Notes: generated by a model from the letters alone, not told the origin. A stretch of 64,000 bases of DNA from Siphonodentalium dalli (GCA_032622095.1 CP136064.1:148923819-148987818), one strand, 5' to 3'. Shown: positions 32,816-45,205, counted from the first letter of the stretch. Made by a program: numbers and translations.

Positions 32816-33050
32816 AGTGTATTATTACTATTAATGAATAATGTTATATATATAGCAATGACAGTGCTATTATATTTATTTATAATGTGTTTATTGGTAT
32901 TTATTTATAATGTGTTTATTTATATTTATTTATAATAATGTGTATAATATGCTTATATATGTACCATGATATATGTAAATAGTGTACAAATGTTATCTCG
33001 ATACCTATGTATTATAGGTCATGAGAATAAAGAATTGAATTGAATTCATT
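32816..33050 (+). mobile_element. 3' tail of a non-LTR retrotransposon
   Basis: TATTTATAATGTG repeats followed by 'tgtatta.aggtcatgagaataaagaattgaattgaatt'. A polyadenylation signal AATAAA followed by TTGAA-type repeats is the usual end of CR1/Jockey-like LINEs in invertebrates. No coding part is attached. Confidence 0.55.
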
Positions 33051-35040
33051 GTAGATTGAAACTCAACATATGCCCAAAACTCTTTATATGTAAAATACAT
33101 TGATATGTAATGACTTATATGATCTTTTTTGGCGAACGATCTATATGCCGGGATTCACTTGACCGGAAAATCTTCGCATTTGGTGGAGAAAAGGGGGCCT
33201 GAAAGTTTCATCTGTATCTGTAGTTGTTACGTCCTAGTGACCAATGCTGGCTTTTACAGGACGGGATCGAGCAGATCCATAATTTTTCCAGGAAGTTTTT
33301 TGCCGAACCCGTGACTTCTTCGCCACGGTAGGGATCTTTAACGTGCGCACATTGTTGCACACGGGACAGCCATTAGCGTCGGCTCCCGATCCGACGGTGT
33401 GCCATGTGTAGTGTCATCCCTGGTCATGACATTACGAGAGGAGCAGAGGTACGAAGTTAGTCCAGTACGCATTTTTTTAAATTTTGTCTGAGACTCTTTG
33501 GCTTCTGGTATCTTTCTCAGATCACTGATCGTGGCATCGATGATTGATTTGTGATGCCCATGGTACTGGGAATGCAGATGGCGACACAAAGTCCGACCGA
33601 TATTTTGTCGGATTTGAACCCTCGACCGTGTCGAAGGTGTAGCTCAGAGTTCATGTTTTCATAGTACTCTAACGCGACAGCTTTGTAATATGTAAAAATT
33701 CGCAATACGGAATGATAAAGTACGGTCTAAGCGGGTTCTATAGTACAGCAATAATATCATTTTTGTAAAAAATCAGTATTAGATTACAACTGCATAGGCT
33801 ACATTATTGATTTTTCACGCCATGATCACGACGATTTTCTGTGTGGATAATTGTGAGTGCGATTAGCTGGGTACATGTTCTTTGTAATTCAGTCACGGAA
33901 TCTCAATTGTTAACCCATTGAGGTGGTTTACGCTCAATTGAGTTGAAAGGAGATAGCCATGTCAGCGGCCTAGATTTTAATTATGAATGGAATTAAAAAG
34001 TTACAGTTGTCGGGCTTGTGCTCAAAACGTATAAACGATCTTTGTGCGAATGTACACGGATACGTGGTGAATCGGGGGTGGTGGCATTTCGTGTTGAAAC
34101 AGTTACTGATAATTTCAGGCTAAGTTGCGTTAAGAATCAGTGGACCCCAAATATTTACCATGACATTATGTAACATATTTGAACCGCATGGCATGTGTGT
34201 GCTCAAGAATTTTGCATACACCTTGTGGTCTAAACAATTTAATTTGGCCAATAGTGCCGCACAGAATGTTCCATGAGTGAATTCTTAGAAAAAATCGGGG
34301 TCCCATGATCCTTAACTTACCAATGTAATAGTGCGTGTTGGTTATAAACCAAATGTCATATGTTTACCTAAATTCAGCCGCTTAATTGGGTATAAATGGA
34401 ATGTACCGATAATTAGGTATAGTTTAAGTAGATGGTGCTATATATATGTTTTAAAATCGAAGTTGGATGTCCCCGGAGACCCTGGACGAGGGAGTGTTGG
34501 TCCACATTGGAATTTCCAAATGAACACCCATCCTTGACACAGGTCGAAAATACCAAGTCCGAGAACAGCCATCGCACCCCATCATGGGTTGAATTTTTCC
34601 AGCTGCATTGTACCTCAACCTTTTCAACAATTAAGGTCTAGATGTTCCCACTTCTAATATTTCAACCGCTGTCCCTGCCCAAAGCTAGCTAGACAAATCA
34701 GGTTCCATCCTTGGTAATATTGCTATATAAAGTTGATGTGGCCATTTGAAGGGCAACTGATACGTGTGCTTGCCGACCTTTTTCGACAAACCGTTAATAA
34801 ACATGTAACATAAAACATCTGAAAATGTTAAGTATTCCACACGATACCGAAGGAATTACTTTTCATCGTGCGCAATTGTGGTCAAAATAACCCAAGTATC
34901 GGAAACTAGTCACATATAATGTACCTTTATTCATCAACTAAATCACTCACCAACTGACGCAAATAGGCATTGCCATATCATTCGCATATATCATTAGAGT
35001 AATTTCCCTTGACAAAATCACAAATGTTTAGATGTGCGTT
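33051..35040. other. No gene recognised; possible dispersed repeat at 33298-33640
   Basis: 33298-33640 includes 'gggatctttaacgtgcgcac', 'cacgggacagcc' and 'tttgaaccctcgaccgtg', phrases I recall from widespread metazoan repeats. The rest (33700-35040) looks unique, and no exon with a recognisable domain was found. Confidence 0.35.
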
Positions 35041-35056
35041 TAACGAACGGTGCAAT

Positions 35057-35154
35057 TGAAACGCGCTCCGCTGTCCGCCCCCCCCCCCCTTTTGCACTGC
35101 CCATATACGCCGCCCTCTATACGCGCCTTCTTCGCGTTAATGGAACATTATATA
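35057..35154 (+). mobile_element. Half of a hairpin element (family GTAACGCGCTCCGCT)
   Basis: 'gaaacgcgctccgctgtccg', a C-run, 'cttttgcactgcccatatac' and 'cgcgccttcttcgcgttaatgg' match the left arm of 5406-5588 up to the hairpin axis. The other arm is missing; the sequence passes directly into half of a family A MITE. Confidence 0.7.
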
Positions 35155-35274
35155 GACTCGAATCGAATATTTGTTACCCCCAAAACCAAAGAAATAGTAA
35201 TATAGGACCCTCTGATCGGATTGTTGTTGTTGGAATCTGTTGAGATGGGGACCCTCTGTTCGGATTGAGTACCT
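35155..35274 (+). mobile_element. Truncated family A MITE, copy 7
   Basis: Only the 3' quarter is present ('gactcgaatcgaatatttgt' to GATTGAGTACCT), followed by TTAA at 35275-35278. The break lies in the arm, so this piece arose by deletion or aberrant joining with the adjacent hairpin element. Confidence 0.8.
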
Positions 35275-35279
35275 TTAAT

Positions 35280-36430
35280 TTAGTCAGAGAAGCCATATGA
35301 ATGAAACATGGAATTGATATCAGAGAACAAATTTGCATTTCTATTTGTCGTGTTACAAATATAAAGATATTAAATAAAGGCGAACAAGAAAAACATGTTC
35401 AACAGTTTTACGTAGAGAGAACCGAATAGCGATAATTTCCTTTATCAATAAGGCATTGCAGTGATCCCAAACCGACTACACCTTGAGCGATAACGCAGAG
35501 ATTCGCTGGTGTAGACCATGTAAATTCTTTTTTTTTGTGTGTGTGTGATAGTATATCAGACTTTAAACTCACTTCCGAATAGTTTTCGGGCTGAATTCAC
35601 AGCCACTTCTACAAAAAATAGTTCAGAAAGTCTTTGCAAGTATACATATTCCATATACAATATTTCGCCTATTTATCGACTTATTTTGGTCAGCCGAACA
35701 TGATAAAAACAAGCAGTTGCTATGTTAGATTTGATGCCTGGAGATTATGAATCGCTTTAAGACATCAATAATATCACAATGTGTTGTATGTGTCGTCCGT
35801 CTGTTGGCAATTTAATTGTAAAACACACACCATGACAACTACACGCCACTCTTGTCTTAACTTTCCATTATGGTGTCAGATAACAAAGTAGTGAGCTTTT
35901 AACAGCCGATAAACAGCTAGAATAAAATGTAAGTCGCTTCAGATTTCCATCGTGACGTATAAGCCGTCATTTATCACAATTTATCCGCGGTGTTGCCTGA
36001 AAACTTGTCGCCAACAAGTTTGCACAGAAATCGTTCGATTCGGCGCCTGCGTCGAGTCGTTTCCGGTGGTTAGGAGTTGGTTAATTAGCACGTGCGGTTT
36101 GTCCATCCGAAACCCATTATCTCTAATCGCGCGATGAAATCTGATACTTTTTACTGCCACAAAACAGTATCCAGTGTCGTAGTGGTCGGGCGATTTTATT
36201 AAGTTCTTGAGTATCCACTTATGGAATGTTGTCACAACGTGTCTCCTCGTTGAAGATATGGTTGCTCCTTGCTTTAAATGCAATCAAATGATTTGTTCAG
36301 CATTTGCATATGAACAGACGAGAAATAGACGGGATTTCAAGCGCAGAACGGTACCACATTGAACACCTTATTACGCCCTCTAGTCAGGTTCGAAATGGAA
36401 TAAAAGTGAAAGGTGCGGGCATTTTTCTTT
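35280..36430. other. No feature recognised
   Basis: Includes a TG microsatellite (35533-35549). The minus-strand frame 35981-36283 (100 residues) matches no family I know. No splice-supported exon was seen. Confidence 0.35.
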
Positions 36431-37295
36431 CAGAAGCTTTTGAGAATTGTTTCTAATTGTATTTTTTATGCTGATTTCAAAAATCAATGTTGGCAAGTCG
36501 ACAAATAATTATTTCTGACCTAAACTGACAATTCAAAATGCCGCCATCGGAACAATGTCTGGATTTTCGTTTACTGTTATATTTTGTTTTAAGACGTTTG
36601 AATATTATGCATTTCCGTACTTTCGAACGAAGTGTGACAAGAGACACTATACACAGAACATATGTGGCAATTTAAAGAGAACATGTTTGATATTTAACCC
36701 CATTTATGCCCAACAAATGACAAAAAACGCAAATTTTTATAAATTATTGCGGTCTTAAATGGCAGAAAGTGAAGTATGCCGGAAATATATCCGTCAAATG
36801 GTTTAGACAGTTGTGTCTAAATGAAATTTGTAATCTGATTCCAAAAAACAATATTGGCAACTCGACAAATAATTATTTGTGACCTAAAATGACAATTCAA
36901 AATGGCCGCCATTAGAACAAAGTCCAGATTTTCGTTGACTGTTATACATGTATGTTGTTCTAAGACGTTTGAATATTATACATTTCCGTACTTCGAACGA
37001 ATTTTGACAAGAGACTCTATACACAGAACATATGTGGTAATTTAAAGTGAACATGTTTGACATTTAACCCAATTTATGCCAAAACATTACCAAAAAATGC
37101 GAATTTTTATAAATTATTGCGGTCTTAAATGGCGGAAAGTGAAGTATGCCGGAAATATATCATCCAAATGGTTTAGACAGTTGTGTCTAAATGTAATTTG
37201 TAATTTGATTCCAAAAAATAATGTTGGCAACTCGACAAATAATTATTTCTGACCTAAAATGACAATTCAAAATGGCCGATATAATAATCAGTTAA
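36430..37295 (+). repeat. Tandem repeat, ~365-bp unit, about 2.3 copies
   Basis: 'ttggcaa.tcgacaaataattattt.tgacctaaaatgacaattcaaaatgg' begins near 36489, 36852 and 37223. Each full unit continues through 'aagacgtttgaatatta..catttccgtact' and 'ggcggaaagtgaagtatgccggaaatatat'. Satellite-like, moderately diverged. Confidence 0.8.
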
Positions 37296-37384
37296 AAATT
37301 CGAAAATCATCAGTAATATTATGAAACTGGTTCATCAACACCCAAATGCGACATCATATAGCCAAAACAATTGTCACAAAAAAG

Positions 37385-38116
37385 CCTTATTTATTAATGC
37401 AGTCAGCTCCACAATTGTAGAGTGGTATGCAGGGTAACTCTGATTTTCTGCATGTTCACCTTGCTGTTAGACACCCCTTCTTTCACCCATATTTGATTAT
37501 TTCGAGACATGATTTTGGAATGGGTTCTAGTGACATCATGGTTTGATATAATCGACCATTTTCTTCTTTCCATCCCTTTGTCGAGGATCCGGTAATGTTT
37601 GCACAGGAATGGTTGCTTGTTTCCAAACTAAAATCTGGTAGTTTGTTCTCAAAAGGTGGTAATGAAATGAGTCACTGGTTGGTGGAAGCTTTTCAGGTGG
37701 TTCAGTCCGAGGGAAATCCTGAGTCTTGCATTGTTGAGTTTTGGAAACTCCATACAACTTGCATACAAAAAGCACTTCCAATTGTTTTCAGTGTATATTG
37801 CAATATTACCTATGCCGTTTAAGAGTTCACCACATTCCAGGTAAATCTTCCATGCGGATCGTTTTATAGACAACCCATATATGAACGAAGTTGAATCACA
37901 CCCCGTTAAAGCATGAAACGCAATGATATAGTTCAGAGCGTCGCTCGGTATTTGGGTGGCAACATCACTGGTGGGTATAAGTTTAGGGCTTATGGAAGTT
38001 CCAGCCATCACGAACACATCACAATCTGCAGGAAATGTGTCTAGGTAACCAAGCAATAACACTAGAACATCGACGTCCCTACTTACCACAATAACTTGTT
38101 TCAGATTGCACCCCAC
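37385..38116 (-). pseudogene. Decayed mobile-element ORF (nuclease-like, Cys-rich tail), copy 1
   Basis: Frame 38116-37649 reads V-V-S-R-D-V-D-V-L-V-L-L-L and later H-A-L-T-G-C-D-S-T-S. A frameshift leads into 37781-37536 (L-P-P-T-S-D-S-F-H-Y-H-L). The tail continues to about 37390 with K-K-G-C and T-C-R-K-S, a Cys-rich C-terminus. I recall such proteins as abundant uncharacterised ORFs in mollusc and cnidarian genomes; the acidic S-x-D-x-D and G-C-D motifs resemble PIN/FEN-type nucleases, which is inference. Two in-frame TGA codons in the tail fall where the family has Cys. The N-terminal half is missing. Confidence 0.6.
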
Positions 38117-38399
38117 GGGGAGATAGTGTCATTGTTTGCAAGTTGACTGATCTGCCGGCATGACGGGCAACTACAAGACGATGTAATACACTGCAATCTG
38201 TTTTACAATATGAACTCATGTTTGTTCCAATTGCATTATGCGTGACAAATAAAACACCCTCGAACTGGAAACAAAACAATGCTTAGTGACGCTCTGATCG
38301 AGAAAGTATCGTGCCTAACAACAATGACACCATCTCCCCGTGCAGGTATTGTCAATGACGATCAAGCCCTTGTTGTGGCCACAGGTAAACCGGAAAAGG

Positions 38400-39115
38400 T
38401 AAATTATACTTTGGAGATTTGGCCGATGTATTCACAGTGTGCGTGTTGAAGAAGGGCGAAGGCTATGTCAGGATTGATATAGTGGTCGACAGATACTCGG
38501 ATAAATCTATAAAGACTGCCACAAGATCGAGAAGAAGTCGCAATGTACCATTGATCCGAAGGACAATAACAAATCGTGATGTTCCCATCCCACAAAATTG
38601 GAAAGGTTTCATTTTGTTGTCAGACAACAAGTCCGATTTTAATGGTTTCTTGTCTCGAGAACTTGCTACCAAAGCGAAAACAGAAGGTGTTACCGTTGTT
38701 GTTGCAGGGGGGTTCTCAGAAGATTGCAGAGTAGATTGTTCGGTAGATGGAACAAACCTGAAAGGGTTAGAGTCTAATCATGAAGAGGCTGACACTAGAC
38801 TTATCCTTCATTGACTTGATGCCAGCATGGGTTGCAATCTGAAACACGTTATTGTGGTAAGTAGGGACGTCGATGTTCTAGTGTTATTGCTTGGTTACCT
38901 AGACACATTTCCTGCAGATTGTGATGTGTTCATGATGGCTGGAACTTCCAAAACCCTAAAATTATACCCATCAGTGATTTTGCCACCCAAATACCGTGCA
39001 AAGCTCTGAACTATATTCTTGCGTTTCATGCTTTGACGGGGTGTGATTAAACTTCGTCCATATATGGGGTGTCTAAACATCATGCAGTGGTCACGACGGA
39101 AACGACATGCCAATT
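38400..39115 (+). pseudogene. Decayed mobile-element ORF (nuclease-like), copy 2, inverted
   Basis: Frame 38419-38814 gives the N-terminal part (V-D-R-Y-S-D-K-S-I-K, P-I-P-Q-N-W, S-N-H-E-E-A-D-T-R-L-I-L-H). After an in-frame TGA it continues 38827-39009 (M-G-C-N-L-K-H-V-I-V-V-S-R-D-V-D-V), then shifts frame into H-A-L-T-G-C-D followed by TAA. The stretch 38820-39070 is the inverse of 37860-38116, so the two copies form a head-to-head pair. Neither is functional. Confidence 0.6.
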
Positions 39116-39149
39116 TGACAAGACGTGTCGTGGATTGTAAAAACATTTC

Positions 39150-40378
39150 TGGATTATCGTCGTGAGATCTTCATTTTTCGTTTTCATTAAGCTGACAAAC
39201 GAAATTGATCTAAATGAAATTAATAGACTTAAATCACATGTGAATTCTTCGTAAGTTGTGAAGTAGTTATACTATCATTTTTATCGCGATGCTTCATTTC
39301 CAATTCCGCGTTTTTGGCAATCTCCACACGGTATAAGCACCCTTGGTGGTTGCTATTATGTTACTTTAGTAAAAATGGATGTTCTCGGAAAATATATGTA
39401 TATATTAACCTCGCCACTGACCTGACGCCAGGAGTTTCATTATTCGTTCGACGACGACAAACCTACCATAAAATGTCCATATCTTGCTTTAAATTCATCA
39501 TCCCCACATACTCAGGTGTAATTATTAAAGTAAAATTAGAACTCCACGTTCAACATGACTGCCGAAGATTACTGCATGGCTAAATTGTCTGTTTTCCGAT
39601 ATTTGTTCTAAATTGAAGTGATCTCTATTGGGCGATACCAGTGATGATTCTAGATGCCCGAAGCTTACTTTGTAACGAGACACAGTTGGGCGAACTTAAA
39701 GAGGCTTAAAGGGCAATGTATTAAGTTCCACATGTAAGACAATCAGTTAAAAATATAGACACAACATTTATTCCGAACCGCAATGATGTGATTACATGGT
39801 GCGCAGATATGGTAACACCAAAGAGCGTAAGATTGAACATGTTCATGATGTCCGAGTATATAAAAGTCTCTACATTTGTATTTCTTCTAAATCTGAGAAC
39901 GAATTTTGCAAGTTGATATTAGAAGCAATATTTTAATGCGATGGCATTATGTGTAATTGTTATTGCAACACACCAAATGCGAATTTAGCATAGGCCTAGA
40001 ATGATTTGACAATACGGCGCGCGCGATTTGTATGGTTTAGCCATAACTTATTTGCGTGAACGGTGTCCGAATGAGCCTATGGTCTTTGCTACTAATTTTA
40101 GACCTAAATTAATATTTTGTTTTGTCTGTTCCTTCGTCGTTTCTGTTTGTGCTCGGGAAAATGAAACGATCTTTATTTGTGTCATATCAGGAATGGAGCT
40201 GACCATAAGTTTAACCTCTTTATTATTTTATACTGAACCTTTTTTTTATCTCAAGTGTTAAAGGGAAACTGTACGCCAATTTCAATAAATTCCAACGATC
40301 TAATATCGATAATATATAGAAACATAATTAATTTGAGTCGAAGATGTCTTCTGTAAACGTTCTGGTTAACAGGTTATC
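39150..40378. other. No feature recognised
   Basis: AT-rich, unique-looking DNA. Frames 39314-39583 and 40028-40261 have no recognisable domain or splice context. Confidence 0.4.
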
Positions 40379-40382
40379 TTAA

Positions 40383-40851
40383 AGGTACTCAATCCGATAA
40401 AACTCCTCTCAATTACTATTTCAATGGCTTCGGGGGTCAAAAATATTTGATTCGAGTCGAGGAAGTAAACCATCAAAGCTCAGATTTGTTAGATATCGAT
40501 TTTAGAAATCTATTATTTTTCATTATCGGGAATACTATCTGGCCCAGAACTCAGTCAAAATTGCGTTAAAATTACCACTTGATTTTAGAGTTATCCATCC
40601 TTGTCTGTTTGAATAGATTTGGAGTACACATCCAGAGCAGATTACGGCAGTTATTAGTACTCATCTCGAGAACATAACAAATTTCAAAAATCAATATCTA
40701 ATAACTCTGAGCTTTGTTTGATGGGTTCCTCGACTCGAATCAAATAATTTTTACCCCCAAAGCCAAAGAAATAGTAATATAGGACCCTCTGATCGGATTG
40801 TTGTTGTTGGAATCTGTTGAGATGGGGACCCTCTTTACGGATTGAGTACCT
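40383..40851 (+). mobile_element. TTAA-flanked foldback MITE, family A, copy 8
   Basis: Full-length, with TTAA at 40379-40382 and 40852-40855. Its ends match the consensus (AGGTACTCAATCCG / CGGATTGAGTACCT), making it one of the best-preserved copies. Confidence 0.9.
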
Positions 40852-40855
40852 TTAA

Positions 40856-42085
40856 ATTTACGGGGCGTGAACTCAAGCTACTCACTGACGATACAATAGC
40901 ATTAATGAGTATCTGGGAATAGTCCACGGGACATGAACTAAAATAAAGTTCTTGAAAGACAGTTCAGAATAATTTATTTTGGAGACCGATATTTGAAATA
41001 TATTTTTATGAAATGGCTGCACACTCTTCTCGTCAACTATATGGGGAATTATGCATGACCTCACAAAGTTGTAATCAACATTTTCGTCACGCAAAAGATA
41101 CGTTACCATGATGACCTATTCCATAGTCATGGTACTGCCCTGATAATGACATTATGTGACATTCGACCAAACCGTACTCGAATTCACATAAACATTAAGC
41201 TAAAACCATGAAAACTGGTATGTGAAATAAATTTATCGAGCTGTGGTTGTATTTGTTCAGTATAACCGCTTGGTGATGGTAACGTATCTGTTGTAAAAGT
41301 GGTACTGATAATTTCGCTATTGTTCCTTGTGCTCATTCAATTACATAGATTACGTCATCAAGCAGCCAGTTAATATAATTTTGGGAGTAAATTAAGACAC
41401 AAAGAGTGCCATATTATAATTATAACCCCTGGGGTATACTGTTTTTCATCCGTCCGTCGGGGTGTCCGTCCGATGTCTAGTCAGGTCATAACTCGAACAG
41501 TAGTACTCGGATCTCAATTAATTTGGTATGGATGTCCACTACTATGGGGACATTCAGTGGAGTGTTCAATCGATTGTTCTGGTTTTCCGTTATAGAGTTA
41601 TTCACCTTTGTGTATCAGGAAATGTTGGCTATTAATTTGTCCGATCAGATATCCCCACCAACGGTTGTCGGATCTGAATGGAATTTGGCATGGGTGTTCA
41701 CTGCTATGGGGACATTCAATGAAGTGTTTAATCGTTTTGTTCGGGTTTTCCATTCTAGAGTAGCAATATACTTGTGATGTATGAAGAACGCAACAGCGGT
41801 TTGCCCATAATTAAGGTGGAAATAGACTCAATACATGTGTGCAACTTAGTCATATTAATTATCATTTATATAAAATTCGAATAAAACATTGCTAGTAAAA
41901 TTACTGTAACAAATGTTATTGGCTGTGGGGAATTCTAAATAACATAGCACTATATTGAATAATAATGCATCTAATCGCATACATCACAAATATGAAATTG
42001 TCAATGACACTGTAGCTCAACTTGGGGAGGAGTTAATTTTCTGCTGAGCAATGAATAGAATGATAAGGAAGAATGAAAGTAAACT
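40856..42085. other. No gene; CCGTCCG-type repeat at 41440-41775
   Basis: 41440-41775 has 'catccgtccgtcggggtgtccgtccg', then two ~175-bp diverged units with 'ttggtatggatgtccactactatggggacattcagtg' style text. The remainder, including minus-strand frame 40882-41109, shows no recognisable gene. Confidence 0.4.
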
Positions 42086-42089
42086 AGGA

Positions 42090-42860
42090 CGTTTGGTGAT
42101 GATCGGATGAGAGATGTGGTCTGTAGTGTGCGCCAAAGGATTTAGTCATACAGAGCTCGAAAAATTTCAAATTTGATAGCTCCAATTTACAGGTAATTCT
42201 AAACATGCCTGTTTTCCAATCAATTATCCAATAGATTCGGGCTCCGGGCTATGCCGATGGATTCAAATTTAAATACAAAATGGCTGCTGGTGACCATGTT
42301 TTTTTTTATTTTAATTTCGGTCAAAATATGGGGCTCCCCTCTAGAGATCACCCCGAAGATCCATATGAAGTTTGGCGACGATCGGATGAGAAATGTGATC
42401 TGTACTGTGCTGAAGGATTTAGTCATACAAAGAGTAAATTCCAAGATGGCCGCTGGCGGCCATATTTTTCATCGACAAACGTTCAAATTATATATCTCAC
42501 ATCTACAGGTGATCACCATCGTGCCTGCAAAATTAAAACATGATCCAGCCAAAAATACGGGCTGTAGGATGTGCCGATGGATTCACATTTGAAATCCAAA
42601 ATGGTTGCTGGAGGCCATGTTTTTCATCGAAATTCGATAGCTCACATCAATAGGTCACTCTGCAGATATATATGGAGTTTGGTGAAGATCTGATGCGGCC
42701 TGTAGGGCGTGCGGACGGAAATTGTTGACGCAAAAGTTGAGCTAAGAATATTAATACTTGTTTTGGTCTCTGGACTTCCACCCACCCGGGGGGACATTGT
42801 GCATCGCACTTTTTGTCCGATGACGAGAGTTCTATTTTTACATGCAAGCTGATCTGCCAC
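42090..42860 (+). repeat. Dispersed tandem repeat, ~300-bp unit
   Basis: Units carry 'caaaatggctgctgg.ggccatgtttttcatcg', 'ccatatgaagtttgg.gacgatcggatgag', 'gtgatctgtactgtg' and 'aaggatttagtcataca'. Three partial copies lie near 42100, 42280 and 42590. A known style of invertebrate intergenic repeat; the open frames are by-products. Confidence 0.6.
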
Positions 42861-43640
42861 CTACATCATTACTTCGTACTCCGCATACAGTCAAATAATG
42901 GAAATTTGGTTACCTTATTCTACGAAGCAGATAACATAGAAACCAACAACAATACTTGAGTTCAATACCCTTTAAGATTCTATTACTTGAATGAAATATT
43001 CCCGTGTCATACATATATTATGTAAAAGTAATCTCTCGACCTATCTTGGTCACCAGAACGACCAGACTAAAACTATGACAATTATAGGACTACATTCCAT
43101 CTTATGGTCAATGGCCGCGGTGTCGCACGTACCACAGTTGCGACGGTGCGCTGCTTCCTACTATATAATAGTGCAATGTGTTGACAAATATCCGTTACAA
43201 TTACTACAAGGAAACCATAACCAGAAATGATAACGCCCTCAAGATCAGATTATTAGCCATAAATATAAATTATAATATAAAATATATTGGTTACATGAAT
43301 GCACTGCCTCAGAATTCCGTTAAAACAACTAATCCTTCAAGTTATTACAAAAAACTACGGATTATTACTGCAGGTTTCTCATTCACCACACCAGAAAGCT
43401 TGTAAATGCGGATAAAAAATTGAGGCATTGTGTTCCCGCCAAGAGTACATGGCCCAGCCATTGTTCATACACAACCATCGAAAGCAATTAACGCGGTCAT
43501 AATAGTTACATACTGCAACTATAAGACATCCAGCGAATACACACCCCACGAAAACCCGAAATGTGTTGTCCTGCGAGAAATCCCATCGCTATATCTCAAT
43601 TTGACACGGCCATATTAGCCTTCCTATAATATCCTAAAAC
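42861..43640. other. No feature recognised
   Basis: Unique-looking DNA; short frames only (for example 42991-43230). No repeat shared within the window. Confidence 0.35.
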
Positions 43641-43654
43641 AATAAAGCTTCTCA

Positions 43655-43762
43655 AATCATCGGCATAGTCAACAGAACTTTCACGAACTTGGACACCGAC
43701 TAATATCGCTCTACAAAAGCATGGTCAGACCCAGTCTGGAGTAAAAAACTACATACCCACAT
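43655..43762 (+). pseudogene. LINE reverse-transcriptase C-terminal fragment
   Basis: Translation in shifting frames gives Q-I-I-G-I-V-N-R-T-F-T-N-L-D and then L-Y-K-S-M-V-R-P-S-L-E before a TAA. This matches the well-known LINE stretch ending L-V-R-P-x-L-E-Y downstream of the reverse transcriptase. Only about 110 bp are recognisable. Confidence 0.5.
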
Positions 43763-44705
43763 ATAAAAAATAGTGGGTCTGACGACCTTTCGTTCAGTTT
43801 TCATTTCCCAAACCCGGGATTCCTTGTAATTACCGCCAATCAAAACTTAGCTCCAAGAAATGTGTGCCCCAATAATAAGCTAGTAACATGTCACGTGCTC
43901 TCGGTGTGGAAATTCCGAAGGTGTGGCTATATGTTGTTAAAATAGTATCCATGACGTCATTTATACCGGAAGAGAAATTCACAAATCGACAAATAAAGTA
44001 GATTGTTGACGAGCGGTCGAAAGTTTAAAATCAAGAATCACCGGAATTTGGATTGCAGGCAACTGTAATTAGGGTACAACTGGCCAATCTTTGGAGCTAA
44101 TAATACGGCTGTGTAAGGTCGGGAGGGTTTCGGTGGGGTTGGTGGTAGAATTGTGTTGCTCTACGCTCGTTTTGGCTGCGGTGGTACTACTGCCGGTATT
44201 GGGGAACTGATAGATCGTTTTGTTATGTCATTTAACTTTTTTTTTAGTTCTGTAGTTGTTTTAGCAGCTAGTCCCGACATTAATGTATTTTTGATTCGTG
44301 GCCGTTGATTTGTGTTATTTTTTGACAACATGGGAGACAAATCGCCTGGCCGATCTAAAAAATAATTCGTTCTGAGTCCAAGACTGGCAAGAGATCCACA
44401 GATATTTTTTATAATTTCAAGAAGATCGGTCTTAGTTATTGTACATATTATTTTGGATCACGGAAGCTAGCCCTTTATTGTCAGTAAAACAACCGCCGAA
44501 CGAAAAGTCACAAACCCTGCAACTATTAATTCCGATTCTTAGAATCGGCTTCACATGGTTGAAGCGGCCATGACGGCACTGGCACGTGACCATGTTTACG
44601 TCTGTCAATCAACTAATTTCAGATTTATATTTAGTGCGGTGTGACGTAATTTGGGAGAAGCCCACAACCTTTCAGAAATGAAAAGTTGATGGGAATGCAA
44701 TAGAC
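43763..44705. other. No feature recognised
   Basis: Contains a small hairpin around 'agacccagtctgg...agtgggtctgacg' (43735-43785). Otherwise no exon, repeat or RNA gene was identified. Confidence 0.35.
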
Positions 44706-44726
44706 TCAGTATCAGTATGAATCTGA

Positions 44727-45205
44727 GTGTATGTTTACATAGACTGGGTCAGACCTATCATCGAATACTGTAACTATGCATGGAGCCCACATCACAAATA
44801 TCAAAGCATTGTTAGAGAAATACAAAGAAAAGCAACGAAACTAGTTCGTCAAATCAAAACTCTATGCTGCCGAGACCGAATGATAAGACTCAATCTGATG
44901 TCTTTAAAATATCAAATATTTAGAGAGATCTAATCGAGGTATATAAATAGTTGAATGGTCATTACAATACCAATGCCTGTGACCTATTAGAAAGACATTC
45001 ATCAGGAAGAACAAGAGGACATAATAAAAATATACAGATGCCCATTGTTAACAAGGTCATAGGAAAATATTTCTTCACGCAGAGGGTGGTAAATAGCTGG
45101 AACTCTCTGCCAGACTTCGTTGTTGAAGCTCCAACACTCGATCAATTCAAAATATACATAGACTCATTCTTCTATTATGTAAAATACGAGTTCGACGACG
45201 AGTAA
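44727..45205 (+). pseudogene. LINE C-terminal domain fragment (frameshifted)
   Basis: 44727-44933 reads V-R-P-I-I-E-Y, W-S-P, E-I-Q-R-K-A-T-K and L-K-Y-Q-I. After a 1-nt frameshift the text continues R-D-L-I-E-V-Y-K, a TAG stop, then 44951-45205 with L-E-R-H-S-S, T-R-G-H, F-F-T-Q-R-V-V-N-S-W-N-S-L-P and a final F-K-I-Y-I-D. This is the classic end of CR1/Jockey-like LINE polyproteins. The fragment is 5'-truncated and dead. Confidence 0.8.

Noticed and set aside
35981-36283. 100-residue minus-strand open frame as a gene
   Set aside because: No recognisable motif, no splice signals that extend it, no repeat or paralogue supporting it.
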